Assembly: GCF_002743375.1 (NCBI RefSeq)
Contig: NZ_PDZC01000006.1
Span: 120,408-184,407, forward strand
Direction of reading: 5' to 3'
Source of the DNA: Sporosarcina sp. P34
Lineage (GTDB): Bacteria > Bacillota > Bacilli > Bacillales_A > Planococcaceae
Length of the DNA: 64,000 nt
The notes under the pieces were generated by a model that worked only from the letters and a program-made list of their open reading frames with translations, did no database searches and had not been told where the DNA came from. A program made the position numbers and the translations under genes. Every line of letters begins with the position of its first letter. Position 1 is the first letter of the stretch. Positions 35,568-44,186 of this stretch are shown here, in pieces.

Positions 35568-36350
35568 ATGGTTAAAATGATTACTGCAGAGGAATTATTC
35601 AAGAAAATACAAGCTGAACAAGCACTTGTTCTAGTAGATGTACGTGCTGAGGATAAATATAATCAATTTCATATCGAAGCTAACACGGTGAAGGACATAA
35701 ACGTGCCAAAAACAGAAATCTTTATGTTAGAAGATGATGTGGAGAATGTGCTCCCACAGTTGCCGAAAAATGGAGAAATGATTATTACGTGTACAACAGG
35801 AAATTCTGCAACTAAATGTGCGAACATCCTTTCTGGTAGAGATTACGATGTTACGGTATTGGAAGGCGGAATTACTGCGTGGAAAGAATATATTAGTAAA
35901 GAGTCAATTGAGCGGGTATGGGAAGAATTCAAAAGTACACATCCGGATGCGCCTGAACAGTACGTAGCCTGGTCATTTGGAAATTCAAAACAAATGGCGG
36001 ATGAACTTGCTTCGTTGGTAGTAGAGGGAACTAAAACGGCGACCTCTTCTAACTACACGCTCTATGAATTAGAAAATGAACCGTTACCAATGGTAGGTCT
36101 TCATAATATTATTCTGGATGGCAATGGAATAGCGGTCGCAGTCGTAGAAAATATAGCAGTAAAAGTAGTGCCTTTCAATGAAGTGACGGAAGAACATGCG
36201 TATTTGGAAGGTGAAGGGGATCGTTCATTGCGTTATTGGCAAGAAGTTCATGAAACGTTTTTCACGAATGAATTAAAAGAAGTTAATCGAGATTTCCATC
36301 ATGAAATTCCAGTAGTTTGTGAAACGTTTAAATTGGTGTATAAGAACTAA
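35568..36350 (+). CDS. Rhodanese-ASCH domain fusion protein
   Basis: 260 residues from the ATG at 35568 (a TTG four codons earlier has no space for its ribosome site). Residues about 1-105 are a single rhodanese domain: VLVDVRAEDKYNQFHI, then the active-site loop CTTGNSA with its Cys, then VLEGGITAWKEY. Residues about 120-258 are an ASCH (PUA-like) domain: YVAWSFGNSKQMADELASLV, GTKTATSS, then EGDRSLRYWQEVHETFF. Rhodaneses carry sulfane sulfur; ASCH domains bind nucleic acid or hydrolyse modified nucleosides. The fusion suggests sulfur transfer to, or repair of, a modified nucleoside, but this is an inference. Monocistronic with a long hairpin after it. Confidence 0.85.
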   Translation: MVKMITAEELFKKIQAEQALVLVDVRAEDKYNQFHIEANTVKDINVPKTEIFMLEDDVENVLPQLPKNGEMIITCTTGNSATKCANILSGRDYDVTVLEGGITAWKEYISKESIERVWEEFKSTHPDAPEQYVAWSFGNSKQMADELASLVVEGTKTATSSNYTLYELENEPLPMVGLHNIILDGNGIAVAVVENIAVKVVPFNEVTEEHAYLEGEGDRSLRYWQEVHETFFTNELKEVNRDFHHEIPVVCETFKLVYKN

Positions 36351-36410
36351 ATCTGTCATGGAGAATGATTAGGCTAACAGTAAGTATAGATCATAGCATT
36401 CAGTGGTAGG

Positions 36411-36458
36411 AAAGGAGAGCTAAAAGCCGTATTCATTACGGCTTTTAGCATCTCCTTT
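36411..36458. terminator. Long hairpin between converging genes
   Basis: A 21-base-pair stem with one bulged A: AAAGGAGA plus GCTAAAAGCCGTA (36411-36431) pairs with TACGGCTTTTAGC, A, TCTCCTTT (36437-36458). Acts as a terminator for both the fusion gene and the YczE-like gene. Confidence 0.8.
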
Positions 36459-36476
36459 TGTGTGTAGAAATGGTTG

Positions 36477-37172
36477 TTAAATGGGTTCAACTCCTTCTTT
36501 TTCTTCCATCGTTACATCTTCTGTACTTTTATACACCCAGCCCTGAAGCAAAGGCTGGAATCGCGGCATCATCTTACCGAGGATTTTCCCGATAAAGTAT
36601 GCGGCTAGAATGGTTCCGATCCCAATGGCTCCTAGCGATTGAAGAAATACTAGGCAAATGATGCCAGCAAGTGCGAAATTTAGTAAATCACTGGATATTT
36701 TTGCTTTGCCAAATTTCATATTAAAACGTTCACTTATAACATAGGTTAGTGCATCATAAGGCATTAAAGGCAATCCTGCTGAAAAATAGGCTAACAATCC
36801 AGCCGATATAATATATAAACTTATGAATAGGAATAGATATTTACCTACTAATGTGTCAGGAGCAGGAAGTATCTGCACAATGGCTAATGTACTATCCATG
36901 AACAGACCAAATAGAAATACAATAACTAACTGAACAACAAATTCACGTAATCCGATACGTTTTTTATTCAAAAGAATCTGTGCGGAAATGAATAAGATGT
37001 TTGCGAGTATTGTCGTGATCCCGATCGTCAAACCCGACGTAAGGGAGATAGCGTAAGCTAGTGATGAAACGGGAGAAACTCCAAGGTTAGCCTGAATAGA
37101 GAAACTAACGCCTAGAGATAATAAAAATAAACCTATTACATATAGGGTAAGTCGTTTGGAAATAGTATTCAT
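36477..37172 (-). CDS. YczE/YitT-like integral membrane protein
   Basis: 231 residues from the ATG at 37172; a TTG start 12 codons earlier is less likely. About five to six hydrophobic helices. N-terminal LFLLSLGVSFSIQANLGVSPVSSLAYAIS and the mid-protein AGLPLMPYDALTYVI match the YczE family, whose members are membrane proteins of uncertain role (B. subtilis YczE affects surfactin-type antibiotic production). Divergent from a broken LysR gene that probably once controlled it. Confidence 0.8.
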   Translation of the reverse strand: MNTISKRLTLYVIGLFLLSLGVSFSIQANLGVSPVSSLAYAISLTSGLTIGITTILANILFISAQILLNKKRIGLREFVVQLVIVFLFGLFMDSTLAIVQILPAPDTLVGKYLFLFISLYIISAGLLAYFSAGLPLMPYDALTYVISERFNMKFGKAKISSDLLNFALAGIICLVFLQSLGAIGIGTILAAYFIGKILGKMMPRFQPLLQGWVYKSTEDVTMEEKEGVEPI

Positions 37173-37293
37173 CTGGACGAAAACCTCTGCTTTCGATATG
37201 TGATTCAATTTATTTTATCACGTAAAGGGAGATATAAATAATATATAATATTGAAAGACGACATATTAAATAGTTTATAACGGAGTGGGAATC

Positions 37294-38198
37294 ATGGATA
37301 TTAAACAGTTGCATTATTTTAAGGAGATTGTAGACCAAGAAAGTATTTCGAAAGCAGCGCTCGTACTACACATTGCTCAACCGCCACTTAGTCAACAATT
37401 AAAGAGGCTGGAGACTGAGCTTGGCACAACATTGATTCACCGCTATCGACAAAATGGGAACTGACAGAAACAGGGCACATCCTGTATCAATATGCAAAAA
37501 GGTTATTGCGTAGCATGGAAGATGTTAAGAAAGAAATAGAGGAAATTGAAAATGGCAGTGCAGGCACATTACGTATTGGAGTTTCGTCTGCTTGCCTGAA
37601 TTTGCTTGTCGACTACATCAGTATCTATCGTAAACAGTTTCCGGATATCAAAATCAGCATTGAAAAAGGAAGTTCCGAGGAATTGTTGAGGAAGCTAGAT
37701 CATAAAGAAATTGAAGTGGCTTTGTTATTGCGACTAGAAAATAGAGCACATTGTGATGTATTAGAGTTAAAACAACAGGAATACGTGGTGGTAAGTCCGC
37801 GTAGCTGGGGAGATGTTTTTTCATCCGGGAACGTTACATTTCAAGATCTCGCCAAGCATCCATTTATTATGCTTGCTGCCATGGAAGGACACGCTTACTA
37901 TGAAAATATCCTAAAAGCTTTTGAAGAAGCGCATACTACTCCTAATATTGTAATGGAAAGCAAAGATCTAACAACTGTTATCGCAATGGTTAGTAAAGGT
38001 TTAGGGTTTTCTATTATTCCACGTGTAGCATACGCGGTGCCAAAGGACCAATTGAAGATTTATGAATTAACGCAATTTAATTTTCGTGTTGAACCAGTCA
38101 TGATTAAGATATAGAAAGAACAAGTTTCCAAAGCAACAACTCAATTTTGGGAGTTAGTAGATTCTGTACATAACAACATTCACCATGACTCTTGGTAA
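37294..38198 (+). pseudogene. LysR-family regulator with frameshift and nonsense codon
   Basis: Codons 1-56 encode a good LysR N-terminus with helix-turn-helix: SISKAALVLHIAQPPLSQQLKRLE, then LGTTLIHR. At about 37451-37460 the frame is lost: reading CAA AAT GGG gives an early TGA, while insertion of one A restores KWELTETGHILYQYAKRLL, so a single base is missing in an A-run. The effector domain then runs in the new frame to a TAG at 38112, where the following codons still read a LysR C-terminus (KEQVSKATTQFWELV) up to TAA at 38196, so a Trp codon has probably become TAG. Two independent lesions argue for real decay, though the first alone could be a sequencing error. Divergent from the YczE-like gene. 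Confidence 0.85.
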
Positions 38199-38386
38199 CC
38201 TTTATGGCTTGATGGCAACTCTAAATGAGGATGTTGGAGGTACGGTGAGATGTTAATGAAGTCACTACCACAAATAATTCCAAGCTTAAGCAAGCACGTA
38301 CCGAAATGAAGTGAATAGGATAAATCAGCAAATACTGTCCTTCATACGGTATCTAATTGTAATTTAAACTATATAGAATCATACAT

Positions 38387-38420
38387 GAAAAAGCCAATCA
38401 CATTAGTGGTTGGCTTTTTC
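38387..38420 (-). terminator. Terminator of tatA
   Basis: 15-base stem with one G-T pair (38387-38401 with 38406-38420), 4-base loop, and T-run on the minus strand, 12 bases beyond the tatA stop. Confidence 0.9.
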
Positions 38421-38432
38421 ACGTATAGAATA

Positions 38433-38645
38433 TTACTTCACTTGATCTTTAGCTTCTACTTGTTGAACTTCTATTTTCTTAGGCTCATCATCGTCATCCA
38501 TGATGTCTTTTGCCGATTTTTTGAATTCAGATAATGTTTTTCCTACTGCCGAACCAATTTCGGGTAATTTTCGTGGGCCAAACAAAATTAATATAATTAC
38601 TAAAATAATGATTAAGCCAGGTACTCCAATTGCTGCTAAGTTCAT
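38433..38645 (-). CDS. tatA: Sec-independent protein translocase TatA
   Basis: 70 residues from the ATG at 38645 (AAAGGAGG 6-7 bases upstream; the longer frame starts within that site). One N-terminal membrane helix, the conserved [10 protein letters not shown] hinge, an amphipathic helix and a charged tail. It forms the Tat pore with TatC, which is not in this window. It is relevant to the Tat-dependent dehydrogenase at 5.4-8.1 kb. Monocistronic. Confidence 0.93.
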   Translation of the reverse strand: MNLAAIGVPGLIIILVIILILFGPRKLPEIGSAVGKTLSEFKKSAKDIMDDDDEPKKIEVQQVEAKDQVK

Positions 38646-38822
38646 AGGGAATCCTCCTTTCATAGCTTAAAAAATGTAGTCCTCTGTATATCATAACCCG
38701 TTTGGCATCTAATAAAACACGATTTAGAAATTTAGTTGTGGAGGAGTATTTTTCCTCTCTTATGATTAAACTTCCATTCATTGGACAAACTAACAAATAA
38801 CTTGTTCGATGAGAAAGAAGTG

Positions 38823-39112
38823 ATGAGTATGGATGAAACAACCCGTCATACAGAACCACCTGAATACTTTACGCGTTTGGCTAAACGATTGGAACCCACT
38901 TCGGATATTGTGAAAAAAACCTTGAAAAGTAAAGATCGAATCGTGCATTTGCTATATTTGGAGAATCTATACCCGTTTGACTTTGGTTAACATTACCGTA
39001 CTACTCGGTTGCATCTAGAAGATATTTATTCTCATGGTAAAATGCATACCCTGATATAGAATTCAAAGTGACTGTGGAAGTCAAGCTACAAGGAACTGGA
39101 ACCGTAGAATAA
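38823..39112 (+). pseudogene. Remnants of a spore-germination (gerA-type) operon
   Basis: 38823-38990 encodes about 55 residues with a start and a weak ribosome site, containing FTRLAKRLEPTSDIVKKTL and IVHLLYLENLYP. This resembles the N-terminus of GerA-type germinant receptor subunits (SSDhhhK pattern then hhYh...L), but the frame ends early. About 50 bases later, 39053-39112 reads DIEFKVTVEVKLQGTGTVE and a stop, which resembles the C-terminus of Ger(x)C lipoproteins. A terminator follows. This fits a germination operon reduced by a large internal deletion. Assignment is from pattern resemblance and is tentative. Confidence 0.45.
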
Positions 39113-39120
39113 TTAGTAGA

Positions 39121-39158
39121 AAACGTCATCAATAGTAGTATTAGATGACGTTTGTTTT
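39121..39158 (+). terminator. Terminator after the germination gene remnants
   Basis: AAACGTCATC (39121-39130) / GATGACGTTT (39144-39153), followed by GTTTTCC. Confidence 0.8.
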
Positions 39159-39159
39159 C

Positions 39160-39426
39160 CTTCTTGTGATTTCTCTATTTTATCCTCTATTATTAGGTCA
39201 CATTTGGTTTTCTAAATTAATGGGTTACCGGCATTTTAGAACAGATGTTAGCTCCTCGTTACACTCCGTACTACCTAGCCACTGTAGCCGCTTATACTGT
39301 ACAGATCGTTCTTGTTGTTTTATCTCAGACTTACGATTCTTCGGGTATATACACATCCTTCCTTTTGATGAAATGATTTCACCCATAGTTCTAATGAATA
39401 TATCTACAGAACTTATTCATACTAGG
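39160..39426. other. Gene-free stretch with possible membrane-protein remnants
   Basis: No intact gene. Plus-strand pieces in different frames read like membrane segments: FLLVISLFYPLLLGHIWF at about 39154-39210, then APRYTPYYLATVAAYTVQIV at about 39249-39310. They may be parts of a decayed transporter gene but lack a start, a ribosome site and a continuous frame. Confidence 0.35.
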
Positions 39427-39464
39427 AAAAAACTTCACCGAGCGTATACACGCTCGGTGAAGTT
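39427..39464 (-). terminator. Terminator of the DUF3231 gene
   Basis: Perfect 15-base stem (39431-39445 with 39450-39464), 4-base loop, T-run on the minus strand, 9 bases beyond the stop. Confidence 0.93.
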
Positions 39465-39473
39465 ATGTGCTGA

Positions 39474-39971
39474 TCAGTTTACATGCAATGGCGGAGGGAT
39501 AATCCAACCTTTTGATTTGTTCAAGCTCAGTAATTTGGCACCAAATGCTACTTTCTCCATATGACACTTTGCGAACATAGCTGCAACATCTTCACGTAGA
39601 CATTGACCCATAGCCATACTACAAGAAACGAGTCCTTGTCCAACATTAATAGATATAGCGCCACTGATTTCAGGATCCATAAAGCGTGCACCTGCAGGAA
39701 TATCTTCAGCATTTGCTTTCGGTCTTTCTGGAAGTGCAGGTGGCGGTGTGATGCCATTAGCTTTCAGTACTTTACCGAACTCTTTATTTTCAGCCTTCAT
39801 CATCTTAACTGCTTCTTCAAGTAGACGAATTAGATCAGGGTCTTCTGCGTGATTGACGAAAGCCTCATAGCCACTGATCAAACCGTTATTTGCACCCATA
39901 AACGCCCAGATAGCAGTGATTTCCCCGTAATGCATAGGTTGATCTTTTGGATTACCATCTAAAATACCCAC
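39474..39971 (-). CDS. DUF3231 family protein
   Basis: 165 residues from a GTG start (GAGGAGAG 7 bases upstream). It is a helical, ferritin-like single domain with MHYGEITAIWAFMGANNGLISGYEAFVNHAED at the beginning split over two helices, PPPALPERP in the middle and WIIPPPLHVN at the end; these are typical of DUF3231, common in Bacillales. Function unknown. Monocistronic with its own terminator. Confidence 0.85.
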   Translation of the reverse strand: MGILDGNPKDQPMHYGEITAIWAFMGANNGLISGYEAFVNHAEDPDLIRLLEEAVKMMKAENKEFGKVLKANGITPPPALPERPKANAEDIPAGARFMDPEISGAISINVGQGLVSCSMAMGQCLREDVAAMFAKCHMEKVAFGAKLLSLNKSKGWIIPPPLHVN

Positions 39972-40037
39972 AAAAACACTCTCCTCATCATGATTTTCAC
40001 TTCAAGAGTAGTCTTTGCAAATATCGTTTATTTATAC

Positions 40038-40520
40038 TTATTTTTTATAAGTTGTAACAAATGAAGGTCCCGAGAAGATATTAGGACGTTGATCGACACC
40101 ATCTTCTGTGCCACGTTTCGCATGCGCTTTCCCATAAGCTTGTGATTCTTGCCAGTTTTTGAAGGATTCTTCGTCTTCCCACATAGTCAAAATCACATAT
40201 GTGCCAGAGTGTACGGGCCGCAATACGCGGATCGCTACGAATCCTGGTTCTGCCTCTATTAGACGTGCGCGATTATTAAAGCGTTGTTCAAAAATCTCTC
40301 TTCCTTCTTCAGTTACTGGAATATTGTTTAATACAGCAAAACGCCCAGATGGAAGATCCCCGCTTTGATCCAACACATCGTATTCGATTGCATTGTCTAG
40401 AGTGGTTTCCTGTTCTTGCAGTACAAGCACTTCTTCATCATTATTCATTAGTGAAGCACGTGCTTCTTCTGGTAAGTTACCTGATTCCTCCAGTGGCCCT
40501 GTCCATTTAAATAATTTCAA
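40038..40520 (-). CDS. hmoB: Heme-degrading monooxygenase HmoB
   Basis: 160 residues from a TTG start at 40520 with GAGGTG 6 bases upstream; a GTG three codons earlier is part of that site. An N-terminal extension is followed by an ABM (antibiotic-biosynthesis-monooxygenase) domain: FAVLNNIPVTEEGREIFEQRF, then EPGFVAIRVLRPV, then TYVILTMWEDEESFKNW and SFVTTY. This arrangement matches B. subtilis HmoB, which opens heme and frees iron. Monocistronic. Confidence 0.9.
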   Translation of the reverse strand: MKLFKWTGPLEESGNLPEEARASLMNNDEEVLVLQEQETTLDNAIEYDVLDQSGDLPSGRFAVLNNIPVTEEGREIFEQRFNNRARLIEAEPGFVAIRVLRPVHSGTYVILTMWEDEESFKNWQESQAYGKAHAKRGTEDGVDQRPNIFSGPSFVTTYKK

Positions 40521-40529
40521 TTGAAACAC

Positions 40530-40788
40530 CTCATCTTTTTCTATTTTATAAGTAGTATCTAGTATAACGTAGAAAGGAAAAAGCTTTCAATGAATAAGGA
40601 AGCAATGCTAGTAGCCTGATATTGTTAATACGCCAATGCACGAGATGTAGTAAAGAAATGTGTAAAGACATGTGATTATTTTTTAACGAAAATGGAAAAG
40701 GAGATTGTCGTCAGACGGCAAAATACTTTCTTAAGAAAATAGTAGTTGAAAAAAGTTGACCTTTGCTTTTCAAGTCGTTTTGCATACA
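40530..40788. other. Intergenic, hmoB promoter region
   Basis: About 260 bases between hmoB and the minus-strand terminator. AT-rich, no ORF with a ribosome site and no recognisable operator. Confidence 0.55.
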
Positions 40789-40821
40789 AAAAAACCCTTC
40801 CATCCAAGATAGAAGGGTTTG
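40789..40821 (-). terminator. Minus-strand intrinsic terminator
   Basis: AAACCCTTC (40793-40801) / GAAGGGTTT (40813-40821) with an inner ATC/GAT pairing; seven T follow on the minus strand. No protein gene precedes it on that strand, so it probably ends a non-coding RNA. Confidence 0.8.
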
Positions 40822-41000
40822 TCTTTATTTATGTAAGCCGTGTTTGCCGTACTTAGTCATAGAAAGTTTTAAACCACCACTCCTCAAAGTGGGTGTTTGC
40901 GGAAAACGTTCCTGTATGTCTGGGTTGCTAAAAGGAACCCAGCACGCCATTTGCGTTTCGTAATAAACTCCCTTTTACAGCTTAAAGGTTAAAACTTAAT
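40822..41000 (-). ncRNA. Structured non-coding segment, possible RNA gene or IS200/IS605-type right-end relic
   Basis: No usable ORF on either strand. On the minus strand the segment holds several stems in order: ACGC/GCGT, CTGGGTT/AACCCAG with a 9-base loop, and an imperfect palindrome AAACACCCACT ttgagg AGTGGTGGTTT, then the terminator at 40789-40821. A weak minus-strand promoter (TTTGCA, 18, TAAGAT) lies near 41030-41070. The palindrome resembles the right-end hairpin of IS200/IS605 elements, whose 3' region encodes an omega RNA, but no TnpB coding sequence remains. Alternatives are an unidentified small RNA. Identity undecided. Confidence 0.4.
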
Positions 41001-41136
41001 GTTGTACGAACAATACAGCTTGTAGATATATCTTACACCCGCGAAAGATGAAATGCAAATGGAAAGTTCTTCTGTTCGTTGAAACCAAAACGTAAGATAA
41101 AACGTATAGAAGTGAAAAGACAAGGAGTGGTCATGT

Positions 41137-41370
41137 ATGGAACAACATGAAAAAAACTCGGAAAAACAGGAACTGGTTACAAGGCAGACACAGGAAATCA
41201 GTAAGTTAAATCAAGAAATGGATGGGCTCCGTCAAGAGATAAAACAACTTCGGGAGGATATTGAATTAATCGATATATTTCAAAAGAAACCAGTCATTTC
41301 ATCTGCGGTAATCGGGCAAATCGGATCGTTTATTATAGCTATACTAGTAATTATCGGAATATTCTTTTAG
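41137..41370 (+). CDS. Small coiled-coil membrane protein
   Basis: 77 residues. Residues about 8-45 are a charged heptad-like coiled coil (EISKLNQEMDGLRQEIKQLR), and residues about 54-77 are one C-terminal membrane helix. AAGGAGTGG precedes the ATG. It lies 59 bp upstream of the FapA-like gene in the same direction, so the two may be co-transcribed. No family recognised. Confidence 0.7.
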   Translation: MEQHEKNSEKQELVTRQTQEISKLNQEMDGLRQEIKQLREDIELIDIFQKKPVISSAVIGQIGSFIIAILVIIGIFF

Positions 41371-41429
41371 AGATCAGACCTCGTTGTGATACTATGAAAG
41401 TAATAGTAAGAAAGACGGGGATGATTACA

Positions 41430-43499
41430 TTGAAAAAAGTAATAACAGTTCAAGCGAATACAGTGGAAGAAGCGATTCAGCAGGCTCTGGATATTTTAGA
41501 ATTGCGACGTGAACAGGTAAATGTAGATGTTCTTTCCAATCCAACACGCCGTTTAATGGGCTTACGAAAAATTATGGCAGAAGTTAAAGTTACAAAGGCA
41601 GAATATAGTGAAGCCAAACAATCCGTTGAACGTCCGCTATCTAAAATTGAGGAACTTGCTGGATTGCTAGATGAAATAGATATGGAAACTATCATCACCT
41701 CTTCAGTTCAACAAGAGCATAATGTGACGCAAGCAACATCAACTACAGAATCGAATCTGCAGTTAAGCAGTGCTAGAATTCACAACGGCGACATACAGTT
41801 TCAATTTGTTGGAGACAGCCTGCCGTCAATTATACCAAATGATCATGCAATCATCACGATTAATGGAGAAGTACAATCAGAACCTAAATTGATTCAGCCA
41901 GAAGATAAAGTAGAGGTTACAATTCAAGATGAAGTTATTGCTTCGAAGTTCACGATTCAATTGCTAGAGAAAGATATGATTGCATTACTTTCTTTCACAC
42001 CTGGTAAACGAGTTAAGCGTTCTTTAGTAGATACCATTTGGTCTCCATGTTTGGCAATTCGTGTTGAAGAAACAATTGAATATACCAATGATCTACAGCC
42101 ACAGACGATTGTGAACGAATTGAAAGCAATGGGTGTTCAACAGGGAATTTTGTTCCCGGCAATCAAAAAAGTAACAGAAGTAGATAAGCCGTATGAGCTA
42201 ATCGTCGCGAAAGGTACACTTCCAGTTAACGGCACAGACGGTGATTTAGAAGTACATATCTACTATGAGGAATTTGACCCAAACAGTGAAGAAAAGGTGG
42301 ATTTTAGAGAAATGAATGCGATCACCAATGTGCAAGAAGGTCAAGTGATTGCGACACATATTATGCCTGTTCCGGGCACGCCCGGAAAGAGCTTGTTAGG
42401 ACGTGCGATTCCTGTGAAGCCTGTACGTGATATTATACTACGGCCTGGGAAAAATATTCAGAAAGTGCAAGCAGATCTCGTGGCGTTAATTTCAGGAAAA
42501 CCCGTATTGGATAGACGAGGTCATATTGTGAAAATTGATGTCAATAATGAATTCATTCATCCAGGAGAAGTAAGTCTCGAAAGTGGCAACATACGCTTTG
42601 AAGGTGATGTACGTATCGGTGGAAATATTTTACCTTCCATGTTTGTAGGCGCGACAGGAGGCGTATTTGTCACTGGATCCATTACAAAAGCAGAAATTCA
42701 TGCGACTAAACAAGTTATAGTAAAAGGTAATGTGTTGTCCTCCACAATAACCGTTGGCAAGCAGGAGGCTGCGGTCAATGAATTAGTAGTTCTGATTAAA
42801 AGTGTGACGGAAATGCTTATTCAGATTAAAGAGGCAGTGAATCAGATATTCATTATTCGTGGTCGAGAAGAATTAGAGCTAAGTCCATCAGAGTTGAAAC
42901 GCTTAATTTATTTACTAATGGAGAAGCGTTATGCTCAGTTCGAAGACCTTAATAAAAAATTCATACTAAAAGTTCGTGAACAAAATGAAAAAGTAGACGA
43001 AGAATGGTTAAGCGTAGCAAATCGTTTATATGCGATCTTTATTAATCCGCTCAATGAACATCTCCAGAGTATGAAGGAGTTTGAGCGGTTGATTGAAGAT
43101 GCGTATATTCTCACTCAGTTGTATGCTGTAGAAAGTTTACCGCAGACTAAGTTGAGCGTTCCATATGCGATTAATAGCAAACTGTATAGTAGCGGACATA
43201 TTGAAGTGATTTCAAAAGGTATCTATCATAGCGATTTAACTGCGGATGAAACGATTAGAATAAAAGGTGTGTGCAGAGGAGGAGAAATTTATGCTCGTCT
43301 AGAAGTCGCGATGCAGGAGGCTGGTTCTGAAAGTCCTGTCAAAACCGTTGTTCGCACAAGTGCAGAAGGACGTATCAAAATAGGAGCAGTGTATGCAGGA
43401 ACAGAAATTTATATCGGTACCCGCAAATACGTTTTCTCCAAAGATGCAATGAACATTACTGCTCGATTGGATGCTGCAGGGGAACTAGACCTCGGGTAA
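41430..43499 (+). CDS. FapA/DUF342 family protein with N-terminal Jag_N-like domain
   Basis: 689 residues. I choose the TTG at 41430: it has GGGG about 9 bases upstream and gives KKVITVQANTVEEAIQQAL, the usual start of a Jag_N domain, whereas the ATG 36 bases earlier has no ribosome site. After the Jag_N-like domain (about 1-60) comes a linker and then the FapA (DUF342) domain (about 230-560) with VPGTPGKSLLGRAIPVKP, LISGKPVL and GDVRIGGNILPSMFVGATG, a beta-helix polymer-type fold, with an inserted helical coiled coil (about 445-575) and a final beta section. Function of this family is not established; it is common in spore formers. Confidence 0.82.
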   Translation: MKKVITVQANTVEEAIQQALDILELRREQVNVDVLSNPTRRLMGLRKIMAEVKVTKAEYSEAKQSVERPLSKIEELAGLLDEIDMETIITSSVQQEHNVTQATSTTESNLQLSSARIHNGDIQFQFVGDSLPSIIPNDHAIITINGEVQSEPKLIQPEDKVEVTIQDEVIASKFTIQLLEKDMIALLSFTPGKRVKRSLVDTIWSPCLAIRVEETIEYTNDLQPQTIVNELKAMGVQQGILFPAIKKVTEVDKPYELIVAKGTLPVNGTDGDLEVHIYYEEFDPNSEEKVDFREMNAITNVQEGQVIATHIMPVPGTPGKSLLGRAIPVKPVRDIILRPGKNIQKVQADLVALISGKPVLDRRGHIVKIDVNNEFIHPGEVSLESGNIRFEGDVRIGGNILPSMFVGATGGVFVTGSITKAEIHATKQVIVKGNVLSSTITVGKQEAAVNELVVLIKSVTEMLIQIKEAVNQIFIIRGREELELSPSELKRLIYLLMEKRYAQFEDLNKKFILKVREQNEKVDEEWLSVANRLYAIFINPLNEHLQSMKEFERLIEDAYILTQLYAVESLPQTKLSVPYAINSKLYSSGHIEVISKGIYHSDLTADETIRIKGVCRGGEIYARLEVAMQEAGSESPVKTVVRTSAEGRIKIGAVYAGTEIYIGTRKYVFSKDAMNITARLDAAGELDLG

Positions 43500-43566
43500 T
43501 AATGTTTAATCTCTTTATTATGTGGAATAGTATTTATAGAACATCATATAAGGAGTGGTAAGCATT

Positions 43567-44082
43567 ATGGCTAAAATTGCAACAGTACTTGGAGATATGT
43601 TCGAGGACTCGGAATACTTGAAACCAGCTGCTGCTTATAAAGAAGCTGGACATGAAGTAGAAGTGATCGGTACGGAAGCAGGATCGGAAGTAACGGGTAT
43701 GAAAGAAAATACTAAAGTGAAAATTGATAGAGCGATTGCTGACGTTAAATCGTCAGATTATGATGCATTGTTTATTCCAGGTGGATTTTCACCGGATATT
43801 TTACGTGCAGATGATCGTTTTGTGAAATTTGTCAAAGAGTTCATGGATGCAAAAAAACCTGTCTTTGCAATTTGTCATGGTCCGCAATTGCTAATAACAG
43901 CAAAATCACTTGAAGGCCGCGATGCAACGGGATATACGTCGATTCGCGTAGATATGGAGTATGCGGGTGCAAAATACGCTGACAAAGAAGTTGTAGTCTG
44001 TCAGAATCAACTAGTAACAAGCCGTACACCTGATGATATTCCAGCTTTTAATCGTGAATCAGTAAAACTGCTAGAAAAATAA
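43567..44082 (+). CDS. DJ-1/PfpI family protein
   Basis: 171 residues from the ATG at 43567 (AAGGAGTGG upstream; the earlier in-frame GTG is in that site). The DJ-1/PfpI fold shows ALFIPGGFSPD and the nucleophile elbow AICHGPQLL with the reactive Cys. Length and motifs fit the PfpI subgroup (protease/glyoxalase/deglycase), like B. subtilis YfkM. General stress role is likely, the specific reaction uncertain. Confidence 0.88.
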   Translation: MAKIATVLGDMFEDSEYLKPAAAYKEAGHEVEVIGTEAGSEVTGMKENTKVKIDRAIADVKSSDYDALFIPGGFSPDILRADDRFVKFVKEFMDAKKPVFAICHGPQLLITAKSLEGRDATGYTSIRVDMEYAGAKYADKEVVVCQNQLVTSRTPDDIPAFNRESVKLLEK

Positions 44083-44092
44083 TAATACGTTG

Positions 44093-44126
44093 AACGTCAG
44101 GGTGTAAAAGCCTTGACGTTTTTTTA
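44093..44126 (+). terminator. Terminator after the DJ-1/PfpI gene
   Basis: AACGTCA (44093-44099) / TGACGTT (44114-44120) plus an inner GG/CC, followed by six T. Confidence 0.85.
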
Positions 44127-44186
44127 TGTCCCTTGCACATTATACTACTGCCTACAACATACGATAATAGTACATGTTGACAAACA

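Noticed and set aside
39145..39564. 139-residue plus-strand ORF
   Set aside because: It crosses the terminator and end of the DUF3231 gene and has no start signal; only short stretches look protein-like, and in more than one frame.
40763..40963. 66-residue plus-strand ORF
   Set aside because: It runs through the minus-strand terminator and hairpins of the structured element; composition is not protein-like and there is no ribosome site.
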